Shown here: positions 8,373 through 15,282 of the stretch, one piece after another
Layout: the number at the start of each line of letters is the position of its first letter
Numbering within the stretch: position 1 is the first letter of the stretch
NCBI GenBank assembly: GCA_019232985.1
Contig: JAFAMW010000038.1
Coordinates: 1-16,843, forward strand
Origin: Roseateles sp.
GTDB taxonomy: Bacteria > Pseudomonadota > Gammaproteobacteria > Burkholderiales > Burkholderiaceae
Direction of reading: 5' to 3'
DNA: 16,843 nt
Notes under the pieces: generated by a model
The model's database searches: none
Seen by the model: the letters and a program-made list of their open reading frames with translations, nothing else
What the model was told of the DNA's origin: nothing
Program-made: the position numbers and the translations under genes

Positions 8373-9646
8373 CAGAAGAACAGCAGTTGGCCCACGCAGC
8401 CGACGGAGTTGGCCGTGTAGGGGTAGACCAGGGCGGCACCGGTGCGCCACTGGCGCTGCACCGAGCAGTTCAGGCTGATGCCGCGCGAATACTGCCAGGC
8501 GGCGCCGAGCGAGGCCGAGTAGTCGTTCTCGGGGTAGTCGAGCGTTGCGGTCGTGCCGGCCTGGCCGATCACGTACTTGCCGCGGCTCGCCGTCGCCGAC
8601 GCGTTGAAACTCAGCTTGCCGCTGTATTGGTAGGACGCGTATTCGCGCCAGCTCGTCACCAGGTGGTTCTGCGTCGTGACCGGGACGCTCGTGCTGAAGA
8701 AGCCGATGAACGACGAGGCGACGCCCGTATCGCGCGCGAACTGGGTGTTCAGGCTCAGGTGCGAGGTCGGCTGCCAGGCCCAGCTCAGCTGGCCGGTCGT
8801 GCCGAGGAAGGCCTGGCCGGCCGCGCCCGCGTAGTTCTGGCGGCCATGGCTCAGGCGCAGGTCGAGCGTGCTCGCGCCGGTGATCTGCCAGTTCGCCGTG
8901 ACGTCGACGTCGTTGCGGCTGAAATGCGCGGCCGTATACGCGGCGATGCCGCCGATGTTCACCGGGTAGTAGGGCTCGTCGATCTTGGTGTGGCGATAGT
9001 CGACGCCGAGGCGCAGCACGTCGCTCGGGCGCCAGACCGGGCCCAGCGAGTACGCGGTCTGCGTGAGGTCGCCGAACCAGTAGGCCGTGTTGCTTTCGCT
9101 GCGGTGGTTGTAATTGACATCGCCCTCGAGCGTCCAGCGCGTGACCAGGCCGATGCGCGCGACCGCATCGGCGTAGGTCGAGCTCTCGACGTTCTTGCCG
9201 TAGACCGGCGCCGTGCCGAAGCCGACCAGGTTGTTGCTCAGCGCGCGCGAGCCGCCGAGGCTGACGGTGCCCGAGATGTTGCCGAGCGTGCTCCAGTCGA
9301 GCCCGAGCTTGCCCGTGTAGCTGACGTTGTTGAGCTCGCTGTTGTGGGCGTAGCGGTTGTCCTGGGCCGAGAGGTCGGCCGTCAGGTGCTCGCGGCCCAG
9401 GCGCAGGTCGACGCCGCCGACCAGGCCGGCGCTGTAGATCCAGTCGGTATTGGCCGTGCCGACCGGCGCCGCCGAGTCGCTCGGCACGCGGTAGACGTTG
9501 GAGACATGGGTCAGCCCCGCGGTCGCGCCGAGGTAGAACGGGTTCGTCGTGTCGAGTGCGGCCTGCGCCCACAGCGTCGCCGGCGCCGCGAGCACGGCGA
9601 TGCCGGCCAGGCGCGGGAGGGGGGGCAGGGGGCGGCTACGGCGCAT
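8372..9646 (-). CDS. epsL: EpsL-like exopolysaccharide outer-membrane beta-barrel protein
   Basis: This 424-residue protein appears to be a secreted outer-membrane barrel. An Arg-rich N-terminus and a hydrophobic stretch (about 12-26) end in an AQA signal-peptidase I site near residue 29. The mature part is a run of short alternating hydrophobic/aromatic strands rich in Gly, Ser, Thr, Asn and Tyr, ending in a terminal Phe (QLLFF), as outer-membrane barrels do. Two cysteines occur near the C-terminus (NCSVQ and VGCVG) and might form a disulfide. It resembles the EpsL family (TIGR03014-type), found with EPS and exosortase-B loci in betaproteobacteria; the exact role is unknown. Its place between the initiating transferase and sugar-nucleotide genes supports a part in polymer export or surface assembly. 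GAGGA lies 4 nt before the ATG. It could instead be a generic barrel of unrelated function. Confidence 0.8.
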   Translation of the reverse strand: MRRSRPLPPLPRLAGIAVLAAPATLWAQAALDTTNPFYLGATAGLTHVSNVYRVPSDSAAPVGTANTDWIYSAGLVGGVDLRLGREHLTADLSAQDNRYAHNSELNNVSYTGKLGLDWSTLGNISGTVSLGGSRALSNNLVGFGTAPVYGKNVESSTYADAVARIGLVTRWTLEGDVNYNHRSESNTAYWFGDLTQTAYSLGPVWRPSDVLRLGVDYRHTKIDEPYYPVNIGGIAAYTAAHFSRNDVDVTANWQITGASTLDLRLSHGRQNYAGAAGQAFLGTTGQLSWAWQPTSHLSLNTQFARDTGVASSFIGFFSTSVPVTTQNHLVTSWREYASYQYSGKLSFNASATASRGKYVIGQAGTTATLDYPENDYSASLGAAWQYSRGISLNCSVQRQWRTGAALVYPYTANSVGCVGQLLFF

Positions 9647-9666
9647 AGGGTCCTCGGGGCAGGGGG

Positions 9667-11061
9667 TCAGTAGGCGTGACGGTCGAACAGCATGAGCCGC
9701 ACGGTGCGCACGATGATCTGCAGGTCGAGCGCGAGCGACCAGTTGCGCAGGTACTCGAGGTCGTACTCGACGCGGCGCTGCATCTTCTCGATCGTGTCGG
9801 TCTCGCCGCGCAGGCCGTTGACCTGGGCCCAGCCGGTGATGCCCGGCTTGACCTTGTGGCGCACCATATACGCTTTGATCAGCTGGCGGTATTCCTCGTT
9901 ATGGGCGACAGCGTGGGGGCGCGGCCCGACGATGCTCATGCGCCCCTGCAGCACGTTGACGAACTGCGGCAGCTCGTCGAGCGAGGTGCGACGGATGAAC
10001 GCGCCGAAGCGCGTGACGCGCGCATCGCCCTTGGTCGCCTGCTTGACGACCTGGCCGTCGTCGAGCGTGCGCATCGAGCGGAACTTGTAGACGATGATCT
10101 CCTCGCCGTCGAGGCCGTTGCGGCGCTGCTTGAAGATCACGGGGCCCGGCGAGCTCAGCTTGACCCCGATCGCGAGCAGCAGCAGCACCGGCGAGATCAG
10201 CAGCAGGATCAGCGTCGCCAGCACGATGTCGCTCGCGCGCTTGACCAGGTCGTTGGTGCCCGTGAACGGCGTCTCGCAGATGCCGACCACGGGCACGCCG
10301 TCGAGGTCCTGCAGGCGGCCCTGGATGATGCTGATGCCGAACACGTCGGGCACGAAGTACAGCGAGGCCGTCGTGCCCTGGATGTGCTCGAGCAGCTGGA
10401 CGATGCGCGGCTGCGAGCCGAGCGGCAGCGTGATGTAGACCTCGCGCACGCTGTGCTGGCGCACGTAGTCGCCGACCTCGCCGAGCGTGCCGAGCATCCG
10501 GCCCGCGGCTTCGGCGTGGACGCGGCCGTCCTGGCGGTCGTCGAAGTAGCCGAGGAAGTCGGTGCCCTTGGCGCGGCTGTCGTGCAGGGCCTTCGCGACC
10601 TTCACGCCGAGCGCGCCGGCGCCGACGATCACGGCGGTGCGGCGTGCCTGCGGCTGGCGCGCGCGCCAGCGCAGCACCTGGCGGCCGAGCTCGACCGCGG
10701 CGACCTGCAAGACCGGCGTGAGCAGGGCCCACCACAGCAGCACCGAGTCGTCGAAATAGCCGAGGCTGTTGGTCGCGTAGCCGCACAGGCCGAGGATCGC
10801 GAGCAGCACGAGCCAGGAGCTCAGCACGTCGATCGCGGCGCTGACCGGGTGTTCGGTGTAGCGGCTGCGCCCCGGGAAGGTCAGCGCGAAGATCAGCAAG
10901 CAAAGCGTCAGCGTCGACCGCAGGACGGGCTCGCCGAAGAACGCGTTCACGCCCAGGTAGCACAGCACGATGATGCCGGGTTCCTGGAACGCGGCAATGA
11001 GCGATTCGACCGACTGGGGGGCGCTGTAGAAGTTTCTCTTGTAACTGCGGTCGTCGAACAT
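9667..11061 (-). CDS. wcaJ: Undecaprenyl-phosphate hexose-1-phosphate transferase (initiating EPS sugar transferase)
   Basis: This inner-membrane polyprenyl-phosphate hexose-1-phosphate transferase starts EPS repeat-unit assembly by moving a sugar-1-phosphate, probably glucose, onto undecaprenyl phosphate. The 464-residue product has four N-terminal hydrophobic segments (about 28-42, 48-63, 76-95, 108-123) and a Rossmann-like CoA-binding-3 domain starting at VIVGAGALG (144-152). A further membrane segment (about 276-300) leads into the catalytic domain. There PGPVIFKQRRNG, YKFRSMR, SLDELPQ with the Asp362-Glu363 pair, and GPRPH match the Bac_transf family. The frame extends to a GTG at 11148, but MFDDRSYKRNF fits the family start better; an AGAGGA lies 12 nt upstream, which is rather far. 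It is the first gene of the eight-gene minus-strand operon. Galactose as the sugar cannot be excluded. Confidence 0.9.
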   Translation of the reverse strand: MFDDRSYKRNFYSAPQSVESLIAAFQEPGIIVLCYLGVNAFFGEPVLRSTLTLCLLIFALTFPGRSRYTEHPVSAAIDVLSSWLVLLAILGLCGYATNSLGYFDDSVLLWWALLTPVLQVAAVELGRQVLRWRARQPQARRTAVIVGAGALGVKVAKALHDSRAKGTDFLGYFDDRQDGRVHAEAAGRMLGTLGEVGDYVRQHSVREVYITLPLGSQPRIVQLLEHIQGTTASLYFVPDVFGISIIQGRLQDLDGVPVVGICETPFTGTNDLVKRASDIVLATLILLLISPVLLLLAIGVKLSSPGPVIFKQRRNGLDGEEIIVYKFRSMRTLDDGQVVKQATKGDARVTRFGAFIRRTSLDELPQFVNVLQGRMSIVGPRPHAVAHNEEYRQLIKAYMVRHKVKPGITGWAQVNGLRGETDTIEKMQRRVEYDLEYLRNWSLALDLQIIVRTVRLMLFDRHAY

Positions 11062-11227
11062 TGCTGAGCGCGGTCCTCTAGGGGCGCCCTCCGAGCGCAT
11101 GGATTGATCCGCCGTCATTCTCCATGAATTCATGACAACAACCTGCACGGCGCCCCCCTAAGGCGAAGTCCGTTGCAAATGCGTTGCTCGCGGGGCATTG
11201 CAAAGGCCCCTTGGGACCCTCTCTACA
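11062..11227. promoter_or_regulatory. Divergent EPS/ubiJ intergenic region with AT-rich palindrome
   Basis: This region between the EPS operon and ubiJ should hold promoters for both directions. A perfect 12-bp palindrome CATGAATTCATG lies at 11123-11134. It is flanked by inverted arms GGGGCGCC (11081-11088) and GGCGCCCC (11149-11156), each with TA next to it. Two self-complementary TTGCAA sites occur 25 bp apart (11173 and 11198). The palindrome is placed as an operator for the EPS operon might be. I found no convincing -35/-10 pair for the minus direction and no JUMPstart/ops-like element. Confidence 0.4.
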
Positions 11228-11229
11228 AT
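11198..11229 (+). promoter_or_regulatory. Probable ubiJ-ubiB promoter
   Basis: TACAAT at 11224-11229 is a good -10 hexamer. TTGCAA at 11198-11203 is the nearest -35-like hexamer, but the 20-bp spacer is longer than ideal. The -10 overlaps the ATG at 11228, so transcription would begin about 11236, next to the ATG at 11237. Confidence 0.45.
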
Positions 11230-11236
11230 GCCGGCC

Positions 11237-11746
11237 ATGCTGCAGAACTGGACCGCCTTGCTTGCACCCGCCCTTCAGGACCGCCTGGTCCTGCTGTTCA
11301 ACCACGTGATCTCGCGCGAGGCCCAGGCGATGGCCCGGCTTCAGCCCTTCGCGGGCCGCGCCGTCGTGCTGCGCCTGGTCGGCTGGCCGAGCCTGCTGCC
11401 CAAGGCCCCGGACCTCGCGATGCGCGTGACGCCGGCCGGCCTGTGGGAGCGGCTCGACGACGCGCCGGCCGACGCGCTCGCGATCGAGGTCGACGCGGCG
11501 AACCCGGCGCTGCTCGCCCTCGGCGCCGTGACGGGCGAGCAGCCCAGGGTCACGGTCCAGGGCGACGCCGCCTTCGCCGGCGCGATCCACTGGCTCGCGG
11601 CCGAGCTGCGCTGGGACCTCGAGGACGATCTCGCCGGCGTGACCGGCCCGGCCGCCGCGCACCAGCTCGCGAGCTGGGGCCGCGCGGCGGCCAAGGCCTT
11701 GGCCGCGCTCGCGCGCCAGGCCGCGAATCTGCGCGCGAAGGCCTAG
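11237..11746 (+). CDS. ubiJ: Ubiquinone biosynthesis accessory factor UbiJ (SCP2 domain)
   Basis: UbiJ is a non-enzymatic SCP2-type lipid-binding protein that helps the Ubi complex handle hydrophobic ubiquinone precursors. The 169-residue product has an N-terminal helical part (1-40) and an SCP2-like alpha/beta core (about 40-135). It then shows the characteristic [18 protein letters not shown] segment (125-142) and an Ala-rich C-terminal helix. Identification rests on this pattern and on ubiB starting 8 bp downstream, the usual pairing (ubiE-ubiJ-ubiB in E. coli); ubiE is not in the window. An ATG at 11228 is in frame, but the -10 box overlaps it, so 11237 is preferred. No Shine-Dalgarno precedes either ATG, and the message may be leaderless. 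Confidence 0.82.
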   Translation: MLQNWTALLAPALQDRLVLLFNHVISREAQAMARLQPFAGRAVVLRLVGWPSLLPKAPDLAMRVTPAGLWERLDDAPADALAIEVDAANPALLALGAVTGEQPRVTVQGDAAFAGAIHWLAAELRWDLEDDLAGVTGPAAAHQLASWGRAAAKALAALARQAANLRAKA

Positions 11747-11754
11747 GCCTGCGC

Positions 11755-13305
11755 ATGAGATATCTACTCAGGCTCGTCAAGATCGTCTGGACGATCTGGC
11801 GCTACGGCCTCGACGACCTCGCCCTGTCGGGCCTGCGCCGCACGCGCTTCAAGCTGCTGCGCCGCGTGATCGCGGCCGGCCGCACCTGGGACGAGCCGCG
11901 CGGCCTGCGCCTGCGCCTCGCGCTCGAGACGCTCGGCCCGATCTTCGTCAAGTTCGGCCAGGTGCTGTCGACGCGGCGCGACCTCGTGCCCACCGACATG
12001 ATCGAGGAGCTCGCGAAGCTCCAGGACGCGGTGCCGCCGTTCTCGGCCGCGCTCTCGCGCGCGCTCGTCGAGAAGGCCTTCGGCCGGCCGATCGAGCAGC
12101 TCTTCGCGAGCTTCGACGCCGAGCCGGTCGCGAGCGCGTCGATCGCGCAGGTCCATTTCGCCGTGCTGCCCGACGGCCGCGAGGTCGCCGTCAAGGTGCT
12201 GCGCCCGGGCATGCTCGCGATCATCGACGACGACCTGGCCCTGCTGCGCACGCTCGCGAACTGGGTCGAGCGCTTCTCGGCCGACGGCCGGCGCCTGAAG
12301 CCGCGCGAGGTCGTCGCCGAGTTCGACATGTACCTGCACGACGAGCTCGACCTCGTCCGCGAGGCCGCCAACGCGGCCCAGCTGCGCCGCAATATGGACG
12401 GGCTCGACCTCGTCCTCGTGCCCGAGATGCACTGGGACCTGTGCCGCGCCGAGGTCATCGTGATGGAGCGCATGCGGGGCGTGCCGATCTCGCAGATCGA
12501 GCGCCTGCGCGCGGCCGGCGTCGACATCAAGAAGCTCGCGCGCGACGGCGTGACGATCTTCTTCACCCAGGTGTTCCGCGACGGCTTCTTCCACGCCGAC
12601 ATGCACCCGGGCAATATCCTCGTGAGCGTCGACGCGGCCACCTTCGGGCGCTACGTCGCGCTCGACTTCGGCATCATCGGCACGCTGACCGAGCGCGACA
12701 AGGACTACCTCGCGCAGAACTTCATCGCGTTCTTCCGGCGCGACTACAAGCGCGTCGCCGAGCTCCATATCGAGTCCGGCTGGGTGCCCGCCGACACGCG
12801 CGTGAACGAGCTCGAGTCGGCCGTGCGCTCGGTCTGCGAGCCGCATTTCGACCGGCCGCTCAAGGACATCTCGCTGGGCCAGGTGCTGATGCGCCTGTTC
12901 CAGACCTCGCGCCGCTTCAACGTCGAGATCCAGCCCCAGCTCGTGCTGCTGCAGAAGACCCTGCTCAATATCGAGGGCCTGGGCCGCCAGCTCGACCCCG
13001 AGCTCGACCTGTGGTCCACGGCCAAGCCCTTCCTCGAACGCTGGATGGACGAGCAGGTCGGCTGGCGCGCGCTCCTGAACCAGCTCAGGAAGGAGGCGCC
13101 GCGCTTCGCCCAGGCCCTGCCCGAGCTGCCGCGCCTGTTGCACGACGCGCTGAAGCACCAGAGCGGTGCCGGCGCCGCGGCCGACGCGCAGCTCGCCGCG
13201 CTGCTCAAGGAGCAGCGCCGCACGAATCGCCTGCTCCAGGCCGCGCTGCTCGCGGCGGTCGGCTTTGCGCTGGGCCTGCTCGCCGCGCACTTCATGCCCC
13301 GTTGA
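11755..13305 (+). CDS. ubiB: Ubiquinone biosynthesis regulatory protein kinase/ATPase UbiB
   Basis: UbiB is the ABC1/ADCK-family atypical kinase-like ATPase required for ubiquinone synthesis, anchored in the inner membrane. The product is 516 residues, close to the family's roughly 500-550. The diagnostic KFGQ (66-69) lies in the N-terminal extension. The Ala-rich nucleotide loop ASASIAQVH is at 126-134, the ATP-binding lysine is Lys147 in VAVKVLRPG, the catalytic loop HADMHPGN is at 280-287, and DFG is at 304-306. One or two hydrophobic segments at the extreme C-terminus (about 495-513) form the membrane anchor. The frame is open far upstream, but the ATG at 11755 gives the normal [19 protein letters not shown] start and follows the ubiJ stop by 8 bp. 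The two genes are likely co-transcribed. Confidence 0.96.
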   Translation: MRYLLRLVKIVWTIWRYGLDDLALSGLRRTRFKLLRRVIAAGRTWDEPRGLRLRLALETLGPIFVKFGQVLSTRRDLVPTDMIEELAKLQDAVPPFSAALSRALVEKAFGRPIEQLFASFDAEPVASASIAQVHFAVLPDGREVAVKVLRPGMLAIIDDDLALLRTLANWVERFSADGRRLKPREVVAEFDMYLHDELDLVREAANAAQLRRNMDGLDLVLVPEMHWDLCRAEVIVMERMRGVPISQIERLRAAGVDIKKLARDGVTIFFTQVFRDGFFHADMHPGNILVSVDAATFGRYVALDFGIIGTLTERDKDYLAQNFIAFFRRDYKRVAELHIESGWVPADTRVNELESAVRSVCEPHFDRPLKDISLGQVLMRLFQTSRRFNVEIQPQLVLLQKTLLNIEGLGRQLDPELDLWSTAKPFLERWMDEQVGWRALLNQLRKEAPRFAQALPELPRLLHDALKHQSGAGAAADAQLAALLKEQRRTNRLLQAALLAAVGFALGLLAAHFMPR

Positions 13306-13324
13306 TCGAGCTGGAGTAAAGCCG

Positions 13325-13370
13325 CGCCCCTACGGGCGAGCCCCGAGCCGGCACGCGCAGGGGCTCGGGG
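13325..13370 (+). terminator. Tandem hairpins after ubiB
   Basis: Two inverted repeats lie 20-65 bp after the ubiB stop. The first is CGCCC/GGGCG (13325-13329 with 13334-13338, loop CTAC). The second is a perfect 9-bp stem CCCCGAGCC/GGCTCGGGG (13341-13349 with 13362-13370) with a 12-nt loop. They are well placed to end ubiJ-ubiB transcription, but no T-run follows; GATAATG does instead. The terminator role is inferred from position. Confidence 0.45.
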
Positions 13371-13375
13371 ATAAT
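13370..13375 (+). promoter_or_regulatory. Possible -10 box for the symporter gene
   Basis: GATAAT matches TATAAT at five of six positions and stands about 55 bp before the symporter ATG, in otherwise GC-rich sequence. No recognisable -35 lies 16-18 bp upstream, where the hairpin sits. The first base is the last base of the hairpin stem. Confidence 0.3.
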
Positions 13376-13430
13376 GCGCGCCTCTCGCTGAACCCCGGCG
13401 CGTGGCACGTGCCTTGCATCGCTCCCTGAC

Positions 13431-14909
13431 ATGAACATCACCCTGATCGTTTTCGTCGTGCTTTACCTGCTGGGCACGCTGGGCCTCGGCGTCTGGGCCG
13501 GTACCCGGATCAAGAACACCAGCGACTTCGCGATCGCGGGCCGCAGCCTGCCGCTGATCATGGTCGTCACGACGACCTTCGCGACCTGGTTCGGTGCCGA
13601 GACCGTGATGGGCATGCCGACCAAGTTCGTGACCGGCGGCCTCAACGCGATCGTCGAGGACCCGTTCGGCGCGGGCATCTGCCTGATCCTCGTCGGCGCG
13701 TTCTTCGCGACCAAGCTCTACCGCCAGAACCTGCTGACGATCGGCGACTTCTACCGCGGCCGCTTCGGCCGCGGCGTCGAGGTGTTCTGCTCGGTCGCGA
13801 TCATCCTCAGCTACCTCGGCTGGGTCGCCGCGCAGATCACGGCGCTGGGTCTGGTGTTCTCGGTGCTCACGAACGGCGCGATGAGCGAGACGGCCGGCAT
13901 GATCGTCGGCACGCTCGCCGTGCTGATCTACGTCGTGATCGGCGGTTTCCTCGCGGTCGCGTGGACCGACTTCATCCAGATGATCGTGCTCGTGCTGGGC
14001 CTCACGGTGATCGCGTTCTTCGCGGCCGACCTCGCCGGCGGCGCCGACCAGGTCGTCGCGCTCGCGCAGAACAAGGACCTGTTCCGCTTCCTGCCCGACC
14101 CCAAGCCGACCGACCTGATCATGTTCATCGGCGCAGGCCTGACCATGATGCTCGGCTCGATCCCGCAGCAGGACGTGTTCCAGCGCGTGATGTCGGCCAA
14201 GGACGAGAAGACCGCGCGCCGCGGCGCGATGATCGGCGGCCTGTCCTACATCCTGTTCGCCGCGGTGCCGATGTTCATCGTCACGGCCGCCGTCGTCGTG
14301 ATGGGCAAGCAGGCGGCCGACCTCGCGGGCGGCGGCGAGTACCAGAAGCTGCTGCCGCTGTTCGTGCTGACCAAGATGCCGCTGGTGATGCAGATCCTGT
14401 TCTTCGGCGCGCTGCTGTCGGCGATCAAGAGCACCTCGTCGGCGACGCTGCTCGCCCCGTCGACGAGCTTCGTCGAGAACATCCTCAAGAACCTCGTGCC
14501 GCGCATGGGCGACCGCCAGCAGCTGTTCGCGATGCGCGCGACGATCGTGAGCTTCGCGGCACTCGTGCTGCTCTACGCGATCGTGATGAAGGGCACCTCG
14601 ATCTACGAGCTCGTCTCGGCGGCCTACCAGGTCACGCTGGTCGGCGCGTTCGTGCCGCTCGTGTTCGGCCTGTACTGGCCGCGCGCGACGACCCAGGGTG
14701 CGATCTTCTCGCTCGTGCTCGGCGTCGGCGTGTGGGTCGTGATGCTGCCCCAGGTCAGCAGCCTGGGCGCGAGCTTCCCGGGCCAGCTCGCCGGCCTGCT
14801 CGCCGCGACGCTCGCGATGGTCGCCGGCAGCCTGATGCCGCAGTGGCTGAAGGACCGCAAGGAGCACAAGGCCCATGTGGCGGGCCTGCCCGACGAGGCC
14901 ATGGCTTGA
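13431..14909 (+). CDS. Sodium:solute symporter (SSS family), substrate unknown
   Basis: This is an inner-membrane Na+-coupled transporter of 492 residues with about 13 hydrophobic segments: the first at 3-23, others near 40-60, 78-94, 117-145, 153-174, 178-200, 228-243, 268-291, 318-340, 367-387, 397-416, 422-440 and 450-470. The family core is visible as IGDFYRGRFG (104-113), GGFLAVAWTDFIQ (171-183) and SIPQQDVFQRVMSAKDEKTA (243-262). SAIKSTSSATLL (330-341) aligns with the PutP segment whose Ser340/Thr341 bind sodium. Substrates of the family include proline, pantothenate, sugars and carboxylates; no residue I can read decides among them. No Shine-Dalgarno is obvious before the ATG. It sits alone between ubiB and fmdB, with hairpins before it and a promoter after it, so it is probably its own unit. 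Confidence 0.9.
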   Translation: MNITLIVFVVLYLLGTLGLGVWAGTRIKNTSDFAIAGRSLPLIMVVTTTFATWFGAETVMGMPTKFVTGGLNAIVEDPFGAGICLILVGAFFATKLYRQNLLTIGDFYRGRFGRGVEVFCSVAIILSYLGWVAAQITALGLVFSVLTNGAMSETAGMIVGTLAVLIYVVIGGFLAVAWTDFIQMIVLVLGLTVIAFFAADLAGGADQVVALAQNKDLFRFLPDPKPTDLIMFIGAGLTMMLGSIPQQDVFQRVMSAKDEKTARRGAMIGGLSYILFAAVPMFIVTAAVVVMGKQAADLAGGGEYQKLLPLFVLTKMPLVMQILFFGALLSAIKSTSSATLLAPSTSFVENILKNLVPRMGDRQQLFAMRATIVSFAALVLLYAIVMKGTSIYELVSAAYQVTLVGAFVPLVFGLYWPRATTQGAIFSLVLGVGVWVVMLPQVSSLGASFPGQLAGLLAATLAMVAGSLMPQWLKDRKEHKAHVAGLPDEAMA

Positions 14910-14931
14910 ATTCACCCGCGGCGGCTATAAT
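14903..14931 (+). promoter_or_regulatory. Promoter for the fmdB-DUF502(-aspS) unit
   Basis: A perfect TATAAT -10 hexamer occurs at 14926-14931 in the 50-bp gap between the symporter and the FmdB-family gene. GGCTTG at 14903-14908 gives a 17-bp spacer, and TTGAAT at 14906-14911 gives only 14. Either -35 overlaps the symporter stop. Transcription would start near 14938, about 22 bp before the ATG. Confidence 0.6.
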
Positions 14932-14959
14932 TTCCTGTTTTGCATCAACGGTTTAGACC

Positions 14960-15268
14960 ATGCCCATCTACGCCTACCGCTGCAGCGCCTGCGGCCACGC
15001 CAAGGACGTGCTGCAAAAGCTGTCCGACGCGCCGCTGAGCGACTGCCCGGCCTGCGGCCAGGCCACGTTCAGCAAGCAGATCACGGCCGCCGGCTTCCAG
15101 CTCAAGGGCTCGGGCTGGTACGCGACCGACTTCAAGGGCGGCGCGTCCTCGGGCGCCTCGACGAGCGCGCCGGCCCCCGGCGGTGAATCCGCCGCCGCAT
15201 CGAGCAGCAGCACCGAGTCGAGCGCCGCGGCGCCCGCGTCCTGCGGCGGCTCCTGCGCCTGCCACTAA
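14960..15268 (+). CDS. FmdB-family zinc-ribbon protein
   Basis: This small (102 residues) putative regulatory or metal-binding protein has the FmdB/CxxC_CxxC_SSSS N-terminal domain. MPIYAYRC starts the ribbon, with Cys8-x2-Cys11 and Cys29-x2-Cys32 as the zinc ligands. KQITAAGFQLKGSGWYATDFK (39-59) is the usual continuation. The last 40 residues are a Gly/Ala/Ser-rich, low-complexity tail ending in a cluster of Cys95, Cys99, Cys101 and His102. The molecular role of the family is not well defined. The gene is followed 14 bp later by DUF502 and then aspS, an arrangement seen in many Burkholderiales. Only a weak ribosome-binding sequence precedes the ATG. Confidence 0.9.
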   Translation: MPIYAYRCSACGHAKDVLQKLSDAPLSDCPACGQATFSKQITAAGFQLKGSGWYATDFKGGASSGASTSAPAPGGESAAASSSSTESSAAAPASCGGSCACH

Positions 15269-15282
15269 GCCCAAGGACGCGC

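Noticed and set aside
6009..8420. 803-codon open frame on the plus strand, antisense to manC and galE
   Set aside because: It crosses two well-identified genes and the gap between them. Its composition (Arg, Ala, Gly, Val, Asp, Glu, His repeats with no motif) is that of a GC-rich antisense shadow.
7350..9572. Longer start for galE giving a 740-residue apparent fusion
   Set aside because: The upstream part is an off-frame reading of the EpsL-like barrel gene, and the normal GalE start lies at 8372 in a TGATG coupling site.
11062..11160. JUMPstart/ops element expected before some capsule and EPS operons
   Set aside because: I read the leader for a GGCGGTAG-like core and found none.
11173..13305. 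Longer start for ubiB giving 710 residues
   Set aside because: The extension is an off-frame reading of ubiJ, and UbiB family proteins start at MRYLLRL, at 11755.
12744..14915. 723-codon open frame on the minus strand, antisense to ubiB and the symporter
   Set aside because: It is rich in Arg, His, Glu and Asp without domain pattern, spans the intergenic hairpins and mirrors two clear genes. Few stop codons arise antisense to such codon use.
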